A stretch of 64,000 nt of DNA, taken from positions 82,723,120 through 82,787,119 of the forward strand of contig NC_134094.1 of NCBI RefSeq assembly GCF_000715075.1, written 5' to 3'. Below are positions 46,042 through 57,399 of the stretch, in pieces. This DNA comes from Nicotiana tabacum. Taxonomy: Eukaryota; Streptophyta; Magnoliopsida; Solanales; Solanaceae. Position 1 is the first letter of the stretch. Every line of letters starts with the position of its first letter. Made by a program: the position numbers and the translations under genes. The notes under the pieces are model-generated. The model had not been told where the DNA came from and ran no database searches. It saw only the letters and a program-made list of their open reading frames with translations.

Positions 46042-48707
46042 GCCTCAACCTCCATTGTCCTCTCCTTCCTCATCTCGACCGTAAACGAAGTCGCACCATG
46101 CACTATCTGCGAGATGGTCCACATCTCCCTCATTACCTGCCTTGGATTCAGCCTGAGGCGTGGCGGGGTCATATTCACAAGCACGCTGGGACTCACGATC
46201 TTTGACTCAAGCCTCCTCGATAGCCATCTCATAGACAAAGCACATCTTATTCAAATCATGAATCACGTCCCACCGGGCTTCAACGAGGATCCACTCCTCG
46301 TACTACTCTCAAGGAATATTAGGATACTCAGAGGCAGTAGAAGTAGAGGGTTGCGCAAGTAGTTGGGCATTTTCGGCCTCAAGAGCAGCAATTCGATCAT
46401 ACAACTCAGAGTTCTCCTAACCTAATTCCCCAACTCTCTCCTCGAGCCTGGCCTCCTTAGCTTCTGCCGCAGATAGACTATTGTCACGCTCGAAACAGAG
46501 AGCCTTGTTCGCAAACTCCAAAACCACCATCTCCCTTTGAGCCTCTGATCGAGAGGACTCTGCCTCCTCGAGCATCTGCTGCTTCTCGGCTACCTCCCCC
46601 CTGAGAGTGTCGATTTCGAGCTAGCATCCATCCAACTGGCTTCATAGTTGAACCATCTGAGTCTGAAGGTCGTTGCATTGGGCCTCCATGCCCTTACTTA
46701 GCTCGAGCTCTTCTTCTTTTCTCTTCAACGCTCCCTCAAGAACGCCGAATCTATCCACGGCCACCATCAGGTCCTCGTCCTTTTTCTTCAGCTCTTTCTC
46801 AAAGCCAGCACATCGCCCTTCTCGCGAAGCCGCCTCCGAAGGTCCCGGTACTTTCCAAGGTTCTCCTCATACTTACCCTTTAAATTCACATAAATTTATT
46901 TCCATCTCATCTCCATTCGAGCACTCTCAACTTCTAGAATGACCATTTGCAAATCTAAGAAAAGGCAAAGGTTAAAACTCATAAACGAGTTAAGAAAAGA
47001 GGAAAAGAACGAACAACCATAATTACCTTGAGAGTAAGACTGACAATGTTCTTTGACAAGGTACTATCGTTTATCTTCTTGATATTTTCACGCTCAGCCT
47101 TGGAGCAAAGAGGACCGAGGGTAGGAACCACCTCATCGGTATTTCTCAGCAAATCACGATCCATTGGAATCGTGATTGTCCTTGAGCCTCCCTCCATCCT
47201 CGCTTCGATATGAGTGAGCCCCTAATCAAGCATCCTAAGATCGTCAGGGTCCATGTCGAAACCTGACTCATCGTCCCCATCAATGACGTTTTTCCTTTGT
47301 CCTTGTCGGCCGGAGAAGCATCCGCCGCCGACCTGGATGATGAGGCCTCCTCTTGCCTTGCAGGCGCGGACAGACGACAAGCATCCTCTCCACAACCATC
47401 TCCTCCTCGGGATGCAAGGGCACACCCTTATTAGCCTCTTCCGGTCGTGGTACCTCGGAAGTAGCCCCAACGTCATCTCCAAAGTGTATTATCGCCGTCT
47501 CCCGAAGCGTGAAATCACTCTCTACTGAATCGACAACCAAGGGAACTCCCCCTCCTACATCTACAGCCTTCCTCTTGCGAGGCCTTAGGTCCCCATCACA
47601 AGGAGAGACTTCATCATCTTCATCGATGAGTGAAAACATTTGAGGAGCTTGCACAACAGTTGAGATGGGGGCGGAGGCGGAAGGCGTAGCGGCCCTTCTC
47701 CTCCTAAACGTGGGCACGAGCGCCCTATTCCTTCTTGTAGTCCCCCTGACTGAACCTAAAAAGAAGAAGCATAGAGGTTTATAATGACACAAGCTAATAT
47801 AAAAAACTCATAGAGTTTTGAAAGAAGCTCGGCCAGTCACGAATCTGAACTTCTGAAAGAAGCTCGACCAGTCACGAATCCCCACTGTGTAGGGGAGAAC
47901 CTACTTGAACCAATCATCAATACATATCGCCAAAGGAGGAGGACGACTAGTGGCTGCAGGGAGAGAAGAACTATTCGACCAATTTGAGATGAACAAAGTG
48001 CTTCATAAAAGCAAAAAAACTCGAATACTTACGTGTATGGTTCCAGGCCTCGGGGAAACCATCGACATTAGCCACAACAATCTCAGTTTTAACATAGAAG
48101 TAGTCGAGCCAGAATTGCGGACTATCCCTATCGTCCATCTTCACCACCAAGCATTTTTTCCCCACGATGTCGAAGGCTCAACATCGTCCCTCTGTAGAAT
48201 GTAGGTGCGAACAGATGCACCAAGTGCCGCACCGTGACCTTGACCCCGGCAAATTCAGTTAATTTTGATCGCATCTTGATGACCTTATAAACATAAGGGG
48301 CGAGTTAAGCGGGGCAAACACCATAATGGCGGAAAAACTCCTCCATCCGTGGGAGAAGAGAGAGCTAGTAGCCAATGATAAACGGGCAGGCATAGAGAAC
48401 ACAATACTCGGGACGGTGAATGTGCACTTCGTCCTCACCAGCGAGGATCAATTCTACATGGATGAGAAAGCTAAACTTGGTTTTGAATTCAGCCAAGTGC
48501 TTAGACATCATCGACGATTCCGGTCATCACGTCAGGCGACCGTTGAAAATCGGACATAGTCTTAGGGTTGCGGGGAATGATCTCCTCTACTGAAGGAAGA
48601 GCTTCATCTTCTGCGGCAGCGACATCGTCCATCCCGTGAGCAGAGAACACAACAGCCAAAGGAATGGTATGGCTCTCTTCATCAACATTAGAAGGAAGAT
48701 TAGACAT
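46042..48707 (-). pseudogene. Antisense PF04195-like gene carried by element A, broken
   Basis: It runs opposite to element A's gag-pol. The first ATG is at 48707 (MSNLPSNVDEESHTIPLAVV). Conserved pieces follow in shifting frames: near 48330-48500 a segment including LIHVELILAGEDEVHIHRPE and FFRHYGV, and near 47985-48165 (DDRDSPQFWLDYFYVKTEI). A further exon-like segment lies at 47280-47760 after a ctttttag acceptor (GSVRGTTRRNRALVPTFRR). A coiled-coil-like Glu/Leu/Arg-rich region spans 46480-47000, and the final segment ends with a stop near 46046. It is a PF04195-type protein of unknown function, recognised by pattern. The gene's 3' UTR resumes left of element C at 34797. Stops and frameshifts make it non-coding now. 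Confidence 0.6.
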
Positions 48708-48825
48708 GGTTATGAAGTTTACAAGAATATGAGAGTGAAAGAAAGTTAAGATTCAGAAGGCAAAGAAGACTCAAGAAAATGAACGGAGTTTATGAAGAGC
48801 AAGGATGGTATGAAATGAAGTAAAG

Positions 48826-48833
48826 TTTAAATA
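48826..48833 (-). promoter_or_regulatory. TATA-like box of the antisense gene
   Basis: The minus strand reads cattatttaaactttact about 120 bases before ATG 48707, followed by a pyrimidine-rich leader. It lies inside element A between the antisense gene and the 3' LTR, so the gene would not need the LTR promoter. Confidence 0.45.
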
Positions 48834-49212
48834 ATGAGGAAACAATCCCTATTGATAGAGATTAAGGCACCGAATCCGAAACGGTTCATCATAATTGACA
48901 CTAGAATCGAAACGGCAGAGCCAATCAAGGGTCACACGTGAATTGACACAATGTGTCGGGAATCAACATCATGATGATGCATGACGTCATGACGTCACTT
49001 CTTTTCTTGGATCAGATGGTTCCAACAAATCACCTAGGAAATTTAGGGGTTTGAAATATGAAGTCCACAGAGAGCCACATCGCCTGTTTGTCTCAACGAT
49101 CACGAGCGATGTTATCTCTTTATTGAACTCGCCTACGAAAACGACCATGAATGTTATTATTCGCTCATTGAACTCGCCCATGAGGACGACCTCAACGAGC
49201 GTAGGGACTAAC

Positions 49213-49977
49213 TGTATGGGCTAGAAATTATCATAATTATATGTGGGCCAAATCAACATTAAGAGAGCCTTCGAAGGTTGCCACGCGTCATCCATGTGCT
49301 TTCAACAGAGGACGAAGGCGAGGTCGAAGTGACCCGACAAAGGACGAAGACGAGGTTGAGTTGACTTAACATAAGGACGAGGACGAGTACTCCCTTTAGC
49401 AGGACAGTAACGATTAGTTTTAGAGACCTTATAGAGAATATTCTCGGGAATATTCCTCCCATCTGTACTATTAGGATTTTTGTGACCCATGTGCCCTTAT
49501 AAATAGAAAGAGAAAGAATGGTAGAGGGGATTTGACACTCATTGTAAAAAATAATACATTGACATTCTCTTAAGATTCTTGTTTCATCATTAACATACAA
49601 AATACACCTTTTCTTTAGATCGGTGTCAATCTTTTCTCCCACGATCCAAAGAGGATCTGAATATTCTAAGGCTTGTCATCATCCATCTTTGTAAGAGGGA
49701 ATATCAAAGAATCTTACCTTTTTCGGGTGACTCACTTGCATTTATTTACATAAATACCATTTATTATCATTTACTACTATTTAATGTTATTCTCTTTGTT
49801 CTTGGACCATTGAATATTGCATTATTATTGTTATTTATTGCTATTCTAACAGTACTCGTGACATCTTGCTACAAAATCCGTTAAACAACCTTTTGGATAT
49901 TAATATTGGTTAAGATTAACTCCATTATATTAGAAAATCTAATTGTTTTAACCTAGATCTAAATTTCGGGTCTAACA
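49213..49977 (+). repeat. 3' LTR of element A (765 bp)
   Basis: It starts TGTATGGGCTAGAA and ends GGGTCTAACA, preceded by the purine-rich gcgtagggactaac. The right flank ttagc (49978-49982) is the second target-duplication copy. Confidence 0.88.
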
Positions 49978-49982
49978 TTAGC

Positions 49983-51413
49983 TAGTTTTAACTTTTCAAT
50001 TTTTGGGGTCAATTTTTAGCTTCTCCAAAAGATATTCTTAAAATTCTGTCAATAAATCCACGTATTAATTGGATATTCAATAAAATGAAAAAAAGAATTA
50101 TAGTATATCAGGTACGTCAAAAAATGAAAAACGAAGAAGAAAAACATGTAAATTTCTCACTCTTATATTACTGATTTTAGTCCCAAACCACCAGATGTGC
50201 TAATTAAAATCTAATTTTCATCTTTGGATCAGTAAGTTTGGATACATGTATAGGTATTTTCTCAAAATGTTAGATCTTTAATTCAAATACCTAAAACCAT
50301 AAATAAAAGAAAAAAGAACACCATCTAATTCTCAGGAAAGGATCAATCGCAATTCTCAAATTATTTCTGCTAGACCAATATATTTCCTTGGAGAACCGAT
50401 AAATATTTCTGCTAAGAAAATAAGTCGTGATAAGAAACGCTTAATTTTTCGCGCTCTTGGTATGAGTAACGATCCTCTTTCCAATCCAATTATAGCTATA
50501 ATGTTAGAAGTTTTTTGTAATGTTGTAAAGTTTTTTCAACTTTTTACTCTTGAAGCATGGTTAATGTTGAAAGAATAGATATGCTATCAAATCTGGCAGT
50601 TTAATGTCAAATCAATTTTTATACGGTTTCTGTTCATGTAATTCGTATATCAACAATCTTTAAAAAATTTTGTGGCGTCTGAAAAAGAGACTAAAGTTCC
50701 TTTTTCGTCATTCAAGTATTTGCAAAATGAAAACGTTCTATGAAGACTTTGACTAAACAACTAAACGAGCTTAAGACTTCAACAGCGTTATTTTTTGAAG
50801 GTTGACTAAGTTAACTAAACAAAAGTTAAGACTTCAACAGTATCAATAATGGAATGCAATCGATTATTAAAGGTTGCAAAGTACACTTGGGATAATTATA
50901 ACCCTAACATACGTGTAGAATTGGTTATTTGGCCTCAATTAAATTAATTATTTGTCATAGTGTTCCTGCTAAGTTTGCTTTAGTTAAATTGATAGTTTTA
51001 TCCAATTAAAATTTAGTTAATTTAACTCTAGAAATAAAATTACGTACATTAACCACAAATCACATGAGTTAGATGCTCCAATTTCATTACACAAAATACG
51101 AGGTCGAGTTTACAAATAAAAAATAAAGGAACAAAATTCACAATAATATTAAGATAAACGGCCCTCAATACAAGCGTTCGTCGTCTTTTCTCTCGCTTTA
51201 TTTCTTCTTTAATTTGTATTTTCGCACAAATAGAAAGGTTTATTGATATTTTATTTATTTATTTGGAATCTTCTTACAGTTCTGATAATTCTATATATTG
51301 AACGCACACTTAATTATTACCTTCATTAGCATAGACATCAAGTGAGAAGTTAACTTGTGGGCACATCAACTAATTTTTTTTGGTAATTGACATCTTTTTA
51401 TTAATCACTAAAG
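49983..51413. other. Flanking region; one unassigned open stretch
   Basis: AT-rich with no recognised gene. The plus-strand stretch 50303-50578 is open for 91 codons and ends in TAG. It reads in part [20 protein letters not shown] and then [20 protein letters not shown]. There is no good ATG at its start and I do not recognise it, so it may be an exon, a decayed element or chance. Confidence 0.4.
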
Positions 51414-51418
51414 TAGTA

Positions 51419-51843
51419 TGAAACAGTATTACTTCAGCACCACCAAACTGTATTGATAAACAAGGAACTAAGTGATTACAATGAAAGCAACATGAACGAC
51501 TCAAGTTGGAAAATAACAATAACTGGAAACTAGAACAACAGAGAAGAAGGGGATGAGAAATTAGAAGAATATTGAGATGAGAAAATCAGAAGGTTCACAC
51601 CACATATTGCCTGCCTATTCCTTAGTAGTATTGCCTATTTAACTAACTCTCCTTTCCGGCAAATTCTTAATCACGTGTTCAGCCCTTGCCCACTACGAAA
51701 TCTGTTAGCTTTGTTGGAATCTTCCTCACGCGCGTGCTTCTACGCATAGTGTCATTTTGCCAATGCTTGCTGTCATCCCTCGTGGCAACTTGGTCAGCAT
51801 CCTTATCAGCATTTGACTCTACCTGAACTGGTTCAGAACAATA
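51419..51843 (-). repeat. 3' LTR of element D (left copy)
   Basis: Collinear with 56364-56780. It has a few extra bases near its right end (aactggttcagaacaata against ggttcacaata). The end of the pol frame overlaps it by a few codons. Confidence 0.85.
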
Positions 51844-54800
51844 CCCCCATACACAAAAGGAACCTTGTCCTTAAGGTTCAGAGCAGGTGGAAGTATATCA
51901 GAAGAGAAATCAGTCACTGAAAACGGGGTGATCTGTTCAGAACGTTCCCCAACACACTTCTTGAGCATAGAGATATGGAAAACCGGGCGAATCTTGGTTG
52001 CATATGGTAAGTCCAGCTTATAGGCCACTTTTCCAATTCTTTTGATGACTTTGAATGGTCCAAAATATCTACGGCCTAACTTATGATGTTGCTGGGAACG
52101 CAAGGAGTGTTTAGCGATATGGCTTGATCTTCACAAACACCAAGTCTCCTGGCTGAAACGTGGCTTCTTTACGACTCTTATCAGCATTCATTTTCATCCT
52201 TACCTGAGCCTTGGCCAGATTATGTTTCAATAGGTCCATGACTTCGTCTCTTTGCAAGAGAAACTGCTCCACCAAGTCACTGGGATTGTCGTCGATGACA
52301 TAACGAGTCATAGTAGGAGGCTTTCGGCCATACAATGCCCCGAAAGGTGTCATTCCAGCTGAAGTTTGTAGGGAAGTATTATACCAAAACTCTGCCCATG
52401 GAAGCATGGCAACCCAATCCTTAGGAGTATCAGCCACAAAGCATCGTAAGTATTGCTCCACACATTTGTTTAGAGCCTATGATTGCCCATCTGTCTGTGG
52501 ATGATATGCGGTGCTCATGACTAGTGTAGTTCCCTATAGGCGGTGTATTTCTTGCCAAAAGAGGTGGATGAACCTAGGGTCACGGTCAGTGACTATAATG
52601 CGAGGAGGACCATGTAATCTGATGATTCCAACTACAAAGGCAACATCAACAGAGACTGCGGTAAAGGACGAGGGCAGAGGAATAAAGTGCACGTATTTGG
52701 TCGGTCGGTCCACTACTGTCATTATTGTAGTCTTCCCTCTTGAACTCGGAAGGCACGTAATGAAATCCATAGCTATGTCTTCAAAAACTAACTACGAAAC
52801 TGGTAGGGGTTGAAGCAAACCCGCAGGGTGGTGATGGGTATTTTTCATTTGCTGGCAGGTTTGGAAAGAAGAAACAAAGTCCTGAACATCCTTTTTCATG
52901 TGTTTCCAGAAAAATTTAGAAGCTAGACGGTGATAAGTTCGAGCCAACCCAGCGTGCCCTCCTATAGAGGACGAATGAAATTCAATTAGCAGTTGTTGGC
53001 GCAGAGGTGAATCAGTAGGAATAACCAAGCGCCCCTTAAAAAATAATAAACCATCGCGGAAGCTGTAACCGTTGGTCAAGTCTGGATCTTGAGCAAGAGA
53101 CTGTTGGAGGGCTATTAGTTCCGGATGGGTCGTGTTGTGGAGCCTTAATTCCGTCAGTAGATCTGGAATACACCCCGTAATAGCCATACATGCCGCTTCC
53201 GGCACTTGTGACAGAGCATCAGCTGCCCTATTTTGCTTTCCTGGACGATAGATAATAGAGAAGTCATATCCAACTAACTTGCTCAACCACTTCTGTTGCT
53301 CAGGAGTTTGGATAGTTTGGTTGGTAAGGTTCCTAAGGGCCTGCTGGTCAGTGTAAATTGTGAACCGACGTCCTAGAAAATATTGGCGCCATTTGCTTAC
53401 TGCTTGAATGATGGCAAACATTTCTCTGTGATATGTGGAAGCTTGTTGCATCCTAAGGCTAAGTTTCTGGCTGAAGAAAGCCACAGGATGTCCTTTTTGG
53501 GATAAAATTGCTCCTATGCCTACTCCTGATGCATCTGTTTCTAGAGTAAATTCCTGGCAAAAATTTGGAAGAGCCAAGACAGGTGTGGAGCTAAGACACA
53601 TGTTGAGCTTATCAAAAGCAACCTGTTGGTCTGGTGACCATTGAAATGCATCTTTGCTCAACAAATCAGTCAGAGGGACTGCTACAGATGCATAATGATG
53701 AATAAAACGACGATGGTATCCCGCGAGCCCCAGAAATCCACGCACCTCTTTCACCTAACGGGGTTGCGGCCATTGTTTCATGGTAGTGATCTTTGCTGGA
53801 TCATCTGCTAAGCCATTGTGCGAGATGACATGACCCAAATAGTCAACAGATTGTTGACCAAACACACATTTGGATCGCTTGGCCACTAATTTATGATCCA
53901 GCAAGATCTGCAAGACATTGCGAAGATGTTCTAGGTGTTCCGACCAACCGGGGCTATAAACCAGGATATCGTCAAAGAACACCAAAACAAACAACAACAA
54001 CAACAACAACAACAACCCAGTATAATCCCACTAGTGGGATCTGTGGAGGGTAGTGTGTACGCAGACCTTACCCCTACCCTGGGGTAGAGAGGCTGTTTCC
54101 GATAGACCCTCGGCTCTTTCCCTCCAAGAACTCCCCACCTTGCTCTTGGGGTGACTCGAACTCACAACCTCTTGGTTGTAAGTGGAGGGTGCTTACCACT
54201 AGAGCAACCCACTCTTGTCTAAAGAACACCAAAACAAAGCGACGCAGAAATGGCCGAAAAATATCATTCATAGTGGCTTAAAAGGTTGAGGGGGCATTGG
54301 AGAGTCCAAACGACATAACTAAGAATTCATAGTGACTGTCATGTGTGCGAAGTGCTGTCTTCTCCACGTCCTCAGGCCGGACTCTAATCTGATGATACCC
54401 GGATAGGAGGTCCAACTTGGAGAAAAACTGGGCACCATACAACTCATCAAACAGTTCGTCAATAGTTGGAATGGGAAATCTATCACGAATTGTGATGCAT
54501 TCAATGCCCGATAATCTACACAAAACCACCAAGTTCCGTCCTTCTTACGAACTAGGAGGACTGGCGATGAGAATGGACTGGTGCTAGGATGAATAACCCC
54601 TTCTCTGAGCATGCCACTTACCAATTGTTCAATAACATGTTTTTGAAAATACGGATAACAGTAAGGTTTGACATTCACTGGTTCAACTCCCGGTAATAGA
54701 TGAATGGCATGGTCCTGCGGCCTAGTCGGAGGAAGACCTTATGGCTTTTGGATAACCCCAACAAATGTATCCAATAAGTCCCCTAAGTCCGGTGGTGGGG

Positions 54801-56337
54801 CATCTGTGGCCATAACAGGTTCGACAACTAATTCAATTGGAAAAAGGAAGATATGGCATCGGTGGCCGTCATACGCCGGATAGTATGCAATTGAACATGT
54901 TGGATATCTGTTGGTAGGTCACCTTGCCAAGTGAAACGATGGTCATTAAGAGTGAATTCAAAAACTCGAGCACCGTAATCAGTGACAACCGGCCCCAAGG
55001 TTGCTAGCCATGACATGCCGATGACCAAATCCGATCCATGGAGGGGTAATACATAGAAATCCATAGTAAGGTTGCAACCCTGAATGGAGAAGGGAACTTG
55101 GCGATAGACACCATCACAACTTAGTCTCTGGCCGCTGCTCACCATCACAGAAACACGAGGAATAGGCTCGATGGGGAGCTGAAGAAATTTAGCAACTCGA
55201 GATTGGATAAAGTTATCAGTAATTCCACCATCAAGGAGAACTTGCACCGGTAAACCATTAAAACGAAGAGTGTTGGAGGAAACACCACCCGCTAAAGCAT
55301 GATACGAAATCGAGGAGTGCTCCTGAACTTCCAAACACTGCAGCTCCTCAGCGAGAAGATCATCTGGAACGAAATTCTCTGGTATGGCTACTTCATCCTC
55401 TGGGCCATCAGTTAAGAGGAACAACTGGGGCCAGTCTTACAACGATGGTTAGGGGAGTATTTTTTATCACAATGGTAGCAAAGGCCCTTCTCGCGTCGAC
55501 TCTGCATCTCCGCCGTGGTAAGGCGTTTGAAAGGCAACCGAGCAGGAGGAGCCGGAGAAGGAGCTGCGGGCAAGGTGGGTGAAGAATGATTGGGTAATAT
55601 GGGCTGGGAGAGGGCAAAAGCGGGTCGAATAGGCAAAATCCTTTGTTCATGCATATGGGCCGAAGTAATGGCCTGGTCCAAGGTGGTGGGCTGATGAATG
55701 GTAACAAAAGACAAAATATCAAATCTAAGGCCCGATAGAAATACCTCACCCAAATACCACTCCGGCAACGAATTGGTTTCATTCAACAAAGCCTCAAAAC
55801 GACTCTGAAATTCAGCCACTGTTGAATTCTGGCGGAGCTTTGATAACCGGCCGGCAGGTGACTGGACATGGCGTTTACGAAAGAGGATGCGTAATTTCTC
55901 GGTAAAACTGGTCCAATCACTGAGTTGTTTGTTCCGGTAAAGCCACCTGTACCATTCCAAAGCTTCGCCGTTATGATAGAACAAGGCAACAATGAGTTTC
56001 TCCTCTTCAATAATACCATAGAAGTCGAAGTAACGATCAGCCTGAAAGATCCACGCCTCCGGCACGTCACCATGAAAACGACTGAAATCCACTGGTGCCG
56101 GCTTGTGGCGAAGAGGAGAAAAACCCTTTGAAGAAGCAACGGGAAAACCCACTGGTCCTGCACACCTTTGGAGCGAGAAACATCAAGTAACGATAATCGA
56201 GTGATGGGAGTAGCCACCTGAGTGACTAGATCCTGAATCACCAACTGTTGGCTAACCATGGCAGCACGAATATCTGCATCCGATGAAGACGGTGCAAGCA
56301 GACCATCAGAGGCTTTGAGTTTTGAGTCAGCCGACAT
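51819..56337 (-). pseudogene. Element D gag-pol polyprotein, broken
   Basis: Gag starts at 56337 (MSADSKLKASDGLLAPSSSD) and shifts frame near 56150 into the main gag (VDFSRFHGDVPEAWIFQADR). A CCHC knuckle CYHCDKKYSPNHRC lies near 55450. Protease is in 55424-54828 with the active site VLLDGGITDNFI (DSG changed to DGG) and VIGMSWLATLG. The RT spans 54720-53755 and is interrupted by the SINE; its catalytic FFDDILVYS lies just after the SINE. The connection and RNase H are at 53754-53220 (ETDASGVGIGAILSQKG). The integrase zinc finger and core cover 53010-52111 ([10 protein letters not shown] near 52505). The C-terminal region ends at 51819 ([20 protein letters not shown]). No convincing chromodomain is left. 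Stops include CAA/CAG-to-TAA/TAG near 54278 and 52530. Confidence 0.85.
53992..54220 (-). mobile_element. Full-length TS SINE inserted in element D reverse transcriptase
   Basis: On the minus strand it has a pol III A box (tctagtggtaagcacc) and B box (gagttcgagtcacc), then the TS body with gagggtctatcggaaacagc, and it ends in (TTG)n. An exact 18-bp target duplication aaagaacaccaaaacaaa flanks it at 53974-53991 and 54221-54238. The duplicated bases encode FVLVFF of the RT, so the motif occurs on both sides of the insert. Confidence 0.93.
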
Positions 56338-56363
56338 AGTAGTCGAGGAAATGTAAGCACCAA

Positions 56364-56780
56364 TGAAACAGTATTACTTCAGCACCACCAAATTATATTG
56401 ATAAACAAGGAACAAAGTGATTACAATGAAAGCAGCATGAACGACTCAAGTTGGAAAATAACAATAACTAGAAACTAGAACAACAGAGAAGAAGGGGATG
56501 AGAAATTAGAAGAATATTGAGATGAGAAAATCAGAAGGTTCACACCACATATTGCCTTCCTATTCCTTAGTGGTATTGCCTGTTTAACTAACTCTCCTTT
56601 CCAGCAAATTCTTAATCACGTGTTTAGCCCTTTCCCACTACAAAATCTGCTAGCTTTGTTGGAATCTTCCTCACGCGCGTGCTTCTACGCGTAGTGTCAT
56701 TTTGCCACTGCTTACTGTCATCCCTCGTGGCAACTTGGTCAGCATCCTTATCAGCATTTGACTCTACCTGGTTCACAATA
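56364..56780 (-). repeat. 5' LTR of element D (right copy)
   Basis: Collinear with the left LTR, beginning (plus strand) tgaaacagtattacttcagc and ending ggttcacaata. Confidence 0.85.
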
Positions 56781-56785
56781 TAGTA

Positions 56786-57368
56786 AATTACAAATCTTTG
56801 TTGTAGCTACCTCAACTAGCTATCTAAAGAAGCATTACCAAACAAACTCCTCTATGACTATACTGAGAAATATGAAGCACACCTACTAGGGAGGTTTTCT
56901 TCCATTACTCAAACAAAGTAATGAGTACTAGAAAACAAACAAGCCTATCAATTACAACCAGAAAATTACATAATCCATGACAACACTAAACATCTGTGCT
57001 CTAATATTGCAAATGTATGCAATGTTCCGGGAAATGGAGTCAACTTCTTTTCTAGTCTTCGACTATTTCATTAAGTACTTATTACCTTGTTAGCTGCAGA
57101 CTTGTAGACAGCACTATCTTCGGCCATTACTTGCTTCAACTTCGTCACTATCACTAGCTTAATCCTGGGTGCTGAGATTGCCAAAGGACAGAGATCATTA
57201 CTAGCTCAGAAAGTACAATTACTTGAAAAAATAAACAGTACACTGATGCTTTAGAATTCAAATTGAAAATATTTGGGTATGTAAAAGAATATTGCTTTAA
57301 GTGACAAAGATAAATGGCTCATACTCCCGTTATCAAAAAAAAGAAGAAGAAAGAAATGCTCAAATTAT
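56786..57368. other. Intergenic, with a possible orphan exon on the minus strand
   Basis: The 79-base stretch 57164-57086 (minus) has a cag acceptor before it and a gtaata donor after it, and is open in the frame IKLVIVTKLKQVMAEDSAVY. I cannot assign it to a protein, and no neighbouring exon is visible. The rest of the gap shows nothing. Confidence 0.25.
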
Positions 57369-57399
57369 CTAGTTTCCCGCGCGAAGCGCGATCGTAAAA

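Larger units (their letters stand above)
19482..49977 (+). mobile_element. Element A: Tat-lineage Ty3/gypsy retrotransposon, split by two nested elements
   Basis: LTRs at 19482-20250 and 49213-49977 start TGTATGGGCT and end TAACA/AAACA. The flanks are gtagc (left) and ttagc (right), a 5-bp duplication with one mismatch. Removing element B (23559-30639) and element C (34803-46036), each with one target-duplication copy, leaves about 12.2 kb, a usual Tat length. The order is gag, protease, RT, RNase H, a second RNase H, integrase, 59-bp tandem repeats, then an antisense gene before the 3' LTR. A second RNase H, 3' tandem repeats and an extra 3' ORF are known features of the Tat/Ogre lineage. 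The coding region carries many stops and an internal 1.1-kb duplication, so the copy is dead. Confidence 0.85.
51419..56780 (-). mobile_element. Element D: Reina-like chromovirus (Ty3/gypsy), 5,362 bp
   Basis: LTRs 51419-51843 (425 bp) and 56364-56780 (417 bp) flank a minus-strand gag-pol. The target duplication tagta is exact at 51414-51418 and 56781-56785. The polypurine tract atggggg abuts the 3' LTR (51844-51850). The region next to the 5' LTR reads ttggtgcttacatttcc. Small size, short LTRs and the gag/pol arrangement fit Reina. A TS SINE is inserted in its RT. Confidence 0.85.

Noticed and set aside
47253..47643. Plus-strand frames opposite the antisense gene
   Set aside because: Shadows of the minus-strand PF04195-like exon; they have no domain of their own.
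54140..54220. tRNA gene on the minus strand
   Set aside because: This is the tRNA-like head of the TS SINE with its target duplications.
19482..56780. Endogenous pararetrovirus insertion
   Set aside because: All RTs seen belong to elements with LTRs and integrase or a gag-protease layout; no movement-protein or pararetroviral coat motif was noticed.
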